Below, piece after piece: positions 44,438 to 48,800 of a DNA stretch of 48,800 bases; position 1 is the stretch's first letter, and every line of letters begins with the position of its first letter. The stretch covers positions 1-48,800 of the forward strand of contig CAZKKY010000007.1 in assembly GCA_964553715.1 (NCBI GenBank), in the 5' to 3' direction. The notes beneath the pieces are model-generated. The model was not told the DNA's origin, made no database searches, and was given only the letters and a program-made list of their open reading frames with translations. Source of the DNA: JAGOJE01 sp964553715 (GTDB taxonomy: Bacteria; Pseudomonadota; Alphaproteobacteria; Rickettsiales; Rickettsiaceae). A program made the position numbers and the translations under genes.

Positions 44438-45709
44438 TTATACAGTGTCACCTTTTATGCGTTCTATTTTTGCTCCGCATTTAGAGAGTTTTTGCTCTAT
44501 TTGTGAATATCCTCTATCTAGATGATAAATTCTACGTATTTTTGTTTCTCCCCTTGCGACTAGGCCAGCTAGTATAAGAGATACCGATGCACGAAGATCA
44601 CTAGCCATTACTTCTGCGCTTTTTAAATAATCTACACCTCGAATCGTAGCATTGTGATGGTTGTTTATAGTAATATCTGCTCCCATTCTAGTAAGTTCAG
44701 GAACGTGCATGAATCTATTCTCGAAGATATTTTCAGTAACTATACTTGTACCATTTGCTATGGTCATTAGTGTCATAAACTGTGCTTGTAGGTCAGTTGC
44801 AAAGCCTGGATATGGGTGAGTTTCAATATTCACAGGGTTTATCTTTCCAGATAAATTAGAGACAGAAATACTATTATCTATAAATTTAATCAAAGATCCT
44901 GCCTCCATAAGTTTTAAAGATAGATTTTCTATTATATCATAAGGAACATTCTTCAATGTGATATTGCCGCCCGTGATTGCAGCGGCTATCATATAAGTGC
45001 CAGCTTCTATCCTATCTGCTATTATTTTATGTTTTGTGCCATGAAGCTTTTTTTGTCCTATTATTACTAAATTACTTGTACCTATTCCTTCTATTAGAGC
45101 TCCCATTTTCACAAGAAGATTGCACATATCAACAATTTCTGGTTCAGATGCACAATTCATTAATTTTGTTTCGCCATCAGCAAGTGTTGCGGCCATTATC
45201 ATTGTGATAGTAGCGCCAACTGATACTTTACTAAAATTAAAATGTACTCCTTTTAATCTCTTTATAGATTCTGCTATAATATATCCATCTTCTATGTTAA
45301 TTGATGCGCCCATAGCAGATAGCCCTGCAAGATGTAAATCTATTTGTCTTGCTCCTAAAGCGCATCCACCAGGTAATGATACCTTTGCTTTACCAAATCG
45401 TGAAAGTAGTGGGCCAAGAACCCAAATTGATGCTCTCATTTTTCTCACTATATCGTATGGCGCAATGAAATTGTTTATTTCCGAAGAGTTTAGATGTATC
45501 TCATTATTTATAAAATTACATTTTGAGCCATGATTTTCTAGTAAAGACTTCATCATATAGGTATCTGTAAGATTTGGAATGTTTGATAAAACAACATCAT
45601 CTTCAGTAAGCAAAGAACAGGCCATAATAGGCAGAGCAGCATTTTTTGCTCCGCTAATATCAATAGTTCCGATTAAAGGCGTGCCGCCTTGAACTAACAT
45701 ACTTTCCAT
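44438..45709 (-). CDS. murA: UDP-N-acetylglucosamine 1-carboxyvinyltransferase
   Basis: MurA makes the first committed step of peptidoglycan synthesis, adding enolpyruvate to UDP-GlcNAc. The 423-residue protein has Lys22 in SGAKNA and the catalytic-loop Cys116 in LPGGCALGAR, the fosfomycin target. Late motifs include DLRASVSLILAGL and the terminal Arg/Tyr region RIYHLDRGY. AGGAT lies before the ATG. It is downstream of dsbD (96-base gap) and upstream of the aas gene (125-base gap), same strand. Confidence 0.97.
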   Translation of the reverse strand: MESMLVQGGTPLIGTIDISGAKNAALPIMACSLLTEDDVVLSNIPNLTDTYMMKSLLENHGSKCNFINNEIHLNSSEINNFIAPYDIVRKMRASIWVLGPLLSRFGKAKVSLPGGCALGARQIDLHLAGLSAMGASINIEDGYIIAESIKRLKGVHFNFSKVSVGATITMIMAATLADGETKLMNCASEPEIVDMCNLLVKMGALIEGIGTSNLVIIGQKKLHGTKHKIIADRIEAGTYMIAAAITGGNITLKNVPYDIIENLSLKLMEAGSLIKFIDNSISVSNLSGKINPVNIETHPYPGFATDLQAQFMTLMTIANGTSIVTENIFENRFMHVPELTRMGADITINNHHNATIRGVDYLKSAEVMASDLRASVSLILAGLVARGETKIRRIYHLDRGYSQIEQKLSKCGAKIERIKGDTV

Positions 45710-45805
45710 AAAAATCCTATATAAAAATGTTCATCATGTTAGCAAAAAACTTTTTTTTGTCTATAGTCCTTTCGTAATTTTTTAGATAGGTAAATTTTAA
45801 AATAT

Positions 45806-47740
45806 CTAATTGTTTGAAACTGAGTCTATTGCTTTTTTTAAGTCATTATAATTTGGAGTTACAGGTAACACTATTCCTTCAGGAGCTTTAGGTCCATATA
45901 TTATACTAAAAGGTATACCGTAAATATTATGTTCTAACAAAAACTGCTCTATCATAGGGTTTTGTTTTGTAATATCTGCCCTCATAGCAACAATAGATGG
46001 ACTGCTTATCAAAGACAATGTAGATGATCTATTCCATAGGCGTATTTTGTTGAATTTGCAAGTTAGGCACCAATCAGCAGTAATATCAACTATTACTATT
46101 TTTCCAGTTTTGACATCTTCATTTATTTTGGAGGGATCGAATTCTTGCCAAATAGAATCAACGTATTTTTTGTAAGACTCATCTTCCTTATGGGCCATTT
46201 GAGGTAAATATAGAGAGCCAAATATCAGAGCAATAAAAATAGAGAGCCTTAAAAATATTTTACCTCTCATAGATTCTTTTTCCTCTATTATATATTTTAT
46301 TAATATAAGAATCATTGTAAGACCTATAGTACCTCTTGTGCCTATAGAACTATACAAAATAGAGATAATCCATATAAGGCTAGCTATTAATAATATGGCA
46401 AGTCCTTTTTTTACTATCACCATCCATTTACCTGATTTTGGCATCATTTCTAAAAAATGAGGAGAAAGAATGCATAAAATATATGGCAAGCTAAAGCCTA
46501 TACCCACAGATGTAAAAATCATAAAATTACTAAAGCTACTTCCTAAAATAGCAGCAGCCATTGCTGTTCCTAAAAAAGGAGCAGTACATGGAATTGAAAA
46601 AAGAGTAGCAACCACTCCACTCATAAAATCTTCAATATACTTGCTACCAAATTTTATAAAAGAAACCTCATATAGAAATGATGGTATGTTAATATTAATT
46701 CTTCCAATTGCAATTGAGATAAATATTACCATCAAAATAGTTAAAAGAATTAGAAATTCAGATTTTTGAAAACCAAGACCAATACCTATATCTTTCACGG
46801 TAATGCTTGCAATGGATAATATCCAGAAGCTGAAAATTATACCAAATATAGTTACTGCAAAAGACTTTTTATAATTTTTATCTATTTTTGTAATAGACAT
46901 AATCTTTAAAGCAAGAACAGGAAGAACACAAGGCATAAAATTTAAGATAAACCCACCTATTAATCCAAATATCATTGCCATATATAAAGGAGTATTAGAT
47001 GCGCCATTTACATTAGGAAAAAACAGATGAACAGGAATTTGAGAATGATTTGAATATAGATAAAAGCCTTTACCTATAAGGTTTTTATAAGAATCATAAG
47101 GTATATTAGATAAAAAATTATAGATATTTCCTGTTTTTTCTATTACAGAACTGTATTGTAAAATCTTGTCTTCAGATACAATAATAAATTTAAGGTCATC
47201 ATCTATGTCAGAAGAAAAGCTAGCATCAAATGAGAATAGCCCATCATTATAATCTAGATTATTTATGGAAAGCTTATTCATTAATGGATTTTTTTCTATT
47301 ACAGAAATTTTGCGATCTATTGTTTGTTTTATTGCAAGGCATTGTTTTTCGCATATTACATAATTTAAATCGATATTTAAATCTACTGGCTCTAAAGAAT
47401 TTTTAGTCTTGATAATAATTGGTATAGATATATCGCCTTTGTATATATAGCTTATTATCTTCCCATCATTTGTAATTTCTTCTTCTGGGAATGGCCATAA
47501 CAAAGTAGAATTGGCTATATTTTTTGACCTTGATAAATCAATAGAAGTAGCCTTTCCAATATCTCCAGGGTTAAGCCAGTATATTTTATATCCTTCTTCT
47601 AGTTTTATATCTAGTGAATACAATCCGTTATTATTTGTAAGAGCAAATCTTCTATCAAAACCATAAGAATTAGAGGATATAAAAATGATGAATAGCAAAA
47701 AAATAGAAGAAAAAATTTGTTGGATTCTTGAAGTAAGCAT
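45806..47740 (-). CDS. dsbD: Thiol:disulfide interchange protein DsbD/ScsB family
   Basis: DsbD carries electrons from cytosolic thioredoxin across the inner membrane to periplasmic thiol proteins. The 644-residue protein has a signal peptide (hydrophobic 10-22, ending NSYG). Its N-terminal periplasmic domain carries a C-x3-C pair (CEKQC). Eight or so helices include the paired redox Cys271 (NFMPCVLP) and Cys385 (SIPCTAPF). The C-terminal thioredoxin domain has C558-L-T-C561 in DWCLTCK. The C-x3-C form of the N-domain is nearer ScsB than classical DsbD. Confidence 0.92.
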   Translation of the reverse strand: MLTSRIQQIFSSIFLLFIIFISSNSYGFDRRFALTNNNGLYSLDIKLEEGYKIYWLNPGDIGKATSIDLSRSKNIANSTLLWPFPEEEITNDGKIISYIYKGDISIPIIIKTKNSLEPVDLNIDLNYVICEKQCLAIKQTIDRKISVIEKNPLMNKLSINNLDYNDGLFSFDASFSSDIDDDLKFIIVSEDKILQYSSVIEKTGNIYNFLSNIPYDSYKNLIGKGFYLYSNHSQIPVHLFFPNVNGASNTPLYMAMIFGLIGGFILNFMPCVLPVLALKIMSITKIDKNYKKSFAVTIFGIIFSFWILSIASITVKDIGIGLGFQKSEFLILLTILMVIFISIAIGRININIPSFLYEVSFIKFGSKYIEDFMSGVVATLFSIPCTAPFLGTAMAAAILGSSFSNFMIFTSVGIGFSLPYILCILSPHFLEMMPKSGKWMVIVKKGLAILLIASLIWIISILYSSIGTRGTIGLTMILILIKYIIEEKESMRGKIFLRLSIFIALIFGSLYLPQMAHKEDESYKKYVDSIWQEFDPSKINEDVKTGKIVIVDITADWCLTCKFNKIRLWNRSSTLSLISSPSIVAMRADITKQNPMIEQFLLEHNIYGIPFSIIYGPKAPEGIVLPVTPNYNDLKKAIDSVSNN

Positions 47741-47781
47741 TTTTCGAATTATATTTATTTAAATAACAACAGTACAAATAT

Positions 47782-48363
47782 ATGTCGAATAAATATAACT
47801 TGGATAATTTAACAGGGAAATTGTTAATCGCTAGTCCTAATTACTTTTTTAGTGATATATTTAAAAAATCTGTGATTTATATCACATCTAACAACAAGGA
47901 AGGTACAGTAGGGCTTATAGTAAATAGGCCTATTAATCACATAAGCTACGATACTATGATAAAAATGATCAAAAGCGATAGCGAGACTAAAGCATGTAAT
48001 GGCTCTATGGCTGTTTACCTTGGTGGCCCTACAGAGCCAGAGCGAGGCTTTATATTACATAGCGCAGAATATGATAAAAATGTTCTTATAAAGTGCTCTA
48101 ATAATATTGCAGTTAGTTCTAATACTCAGATCTTGCAAGATATTGCGTCAGGTAATGGCCCTGAAAATAGTCTATTTGTTCTAGGTTATACAAACTGGGA
48201 AGAAGGACAGCTAGAGATGGAAATGAACGAGAATATGTGGGTTGTTTCAGAATTTAACCAAGATATCTTATTTGTAGAAAAAGATGAAACAAAATGGAGT
48301 TCTATGCTAAAACAAATAGGAGTAGATAGCTCTTTGTACACAAGTCGTCCAGGTTATTGCTAA
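47782..48363 (+). CDS. YqgE/AlgH family protein
   Basis: A 193-residue UPF0301 protein, widespread but of uncertain function; AlgH was first linked to alginate regulation. Signatures are GKLLIASP near the start, then GTVGLIVNRP, a YLGGPTEPERGFILH segment, and (F)VLGYTNWEEGQLEMEM. It is divergent from dsbD across 41 bases. A weak hairpin follows the stop. Confidence 0.93.
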   Translation: MSNKYNLDNLTGKLLIASPNYFFSDIFKKSVIYITSNNKEGTVGLIVNRPINHISYDTMIKMIKSDSETKACNGSMAVYLGGPTEPERGFILHSAEYDKNVLIKCSNNIAVSSNTQILQDIASGNGPENSLFVLGYTNWEEGQLEMEMNENMWVVSEFNQDILFVEKDETKWSSMLKQIGVDSSLYTSRPGYC

Positions 48364-48373
48364 AAAAATTGCC

Positions 48374-48396
48374 ATCACTATCTCAATTGAAGTGAT
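48374..48396 (+). terminator. Weak hairpin after the yqgE-family gene
   Basis: ATCACT (48374-48379) and AGTGAT (48391-48396) form a 6-bp stem with an 11-base loop, followed by ATAGTTTT. Termination here is uncertain. From here to 48660 I see no gene. Confidence 0.35.
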
Positions 48397-48660
48397 ATAG
48401 TTTTGTATCCTTTGGATTTCCGATTCTCTCTTTTTTCGTAGAAATGATGGTGTTAAGAAAGTAAAAATGCTGAATATCATAGTTTAGCATTGTTTATATC
48501 TTGAGGAAAAAGGATTTCTATACCTAATTTATCTTAGCTTTCACATATAACTCTGTATGAAATTCAGAATTTCGATTAAATATTATAAGTTAAAGATAGA
48601 ACATCATAAGAATAAACAGTATATTATTACACTCTGACATACTTTGTTAAAAATTTATAT

Positions 48661-48800
48661 ATGAACAAAAACATCATTAAAACTGTAAAATTATCATTTA
48701 TTATTACATCATTATGTGTAGTTGTGTACTTCTATAACATTAGATCTAACTACTGTACCACAGAATTATTGGATAAAGCTCTTAATCAAGGGGATTATAG
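48661..48800 (+). CDS. Partial membrane-anchored protein, cut by the window end
   Basis: An ATG at 48661 opens a frame that stays open to the last base (46 residues seen). It begins MNKNIIKTVKLSF and has one hydrophobic helix (about residues 11-25, ending VVVYFYN), so it is a signal anchor or signal peptide. The following part has CTTELLDKALNQGDY. No clear ribosome binding site precedes it. The family cannot be named from this fragment. Confidence 0.5.
   Translation, partial: MNKNIIKTVKLSFIITSLCVVVYFYNIRSNYCTTELLDKALNQGDY

Noticed and set aside
1..48800. CRISPR arrays, insertion sequences, prophage or integrase genes
   Set aside because: No regularly spaced repeats, transposase or recombinase signatures were seen on either strand.

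Overview
The window is AT-rich and gene-dense. It carries an alphaproteobacterial, Rickettsiales-type gene set: tilS-ftsH, recG, parC, trmFO, phaC, pepA, mipZ, an archaeal-looking valS, an RNase E/G gene, tlyA, an ELM1-family gene, bolA, pal, rlpA, a three-domain acyltransferase/acyl-ACP synthetase, smpB, an IHF/HU gene, a TatA/B-like gene, murA, dsbD and yqgE. Several genes encode ankyrin-repeat or protease proteins of the kind secreted into eukaryotic hosts. I infer an obligate intracellular bacterium of Rickettsiaceae or Midichloriaceae type; the sequence alone does not fix the genus. I see no rRNA, phage, insertion sequence, CRISPR array or secretion-system gene.

Layout. 1-2.8 kb (minus strand): an ankyrin gene split by a one-base frameshift in an A7 run, then an orphan gene. 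2.8-6.8 kb (minus): tilS, ftsH, and a HEPN/MNT toxin-antitoxin pair read in that order. 6.8-8.9 kb: recG, followed by a 679-base spacer with a nested hairpin and one possible tiny gene. 9.5-10.5 kb (minus): a Ulp1-like (clan CE) cysteine protease. 10.6-17.8 kb (plus): parC, trmFO, two adjacent orphan genes, phaC. 17.9-19.8 kb: an ankyrin protein with a papain-like Cys/His/Asp domain in its middle, behind a hairpin that buries its ribosome binding site. 19.9-22.2 kb: pepA-mipZ. 22.3-26.3 kb (minus): ubiA, a GltP-type symporter, a universal stress protein, an MFS transporter. 26.3-35.7 kb (plus): valS, RNase E/G, a membrane-anchored orphan, tlyA plus a small membrane gene, then elm1 plus a secreted serine protease; a tRNA-Arg(CCG) lies between them on the minus strand. 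35.7-37.5 kb: bolA and pal (minus), rlpA (plus). 37.5-39.6 kb: a large degenerate-ankyrin protein with an internal duplication. 39.8-47.7 kb (minus): dsbD, murA, then an overlapping chain aas-smpB-ihf-tatB. 47.8-48.8 kb: yqgE and the start of a membrane-anchored protein.

The housekeeping genes cover DNA repair and topology, tRNA and rRNA modification, ribosome rescue, RNA turnover, envelope building (murA, pal, rlpA, dsbD, phospholipid repair), quinone synthesis, carbon storage (phaC) and division-site placement (mipZ). The host-interaction candidates sit singly between these conserved operons rather than in one island. The strongest are the Ulp1-like protease and the ankyrin-cysteine protease-ankyrin protein. 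Many genes end in short hairpin terminators, several of which overlap the stop codon.
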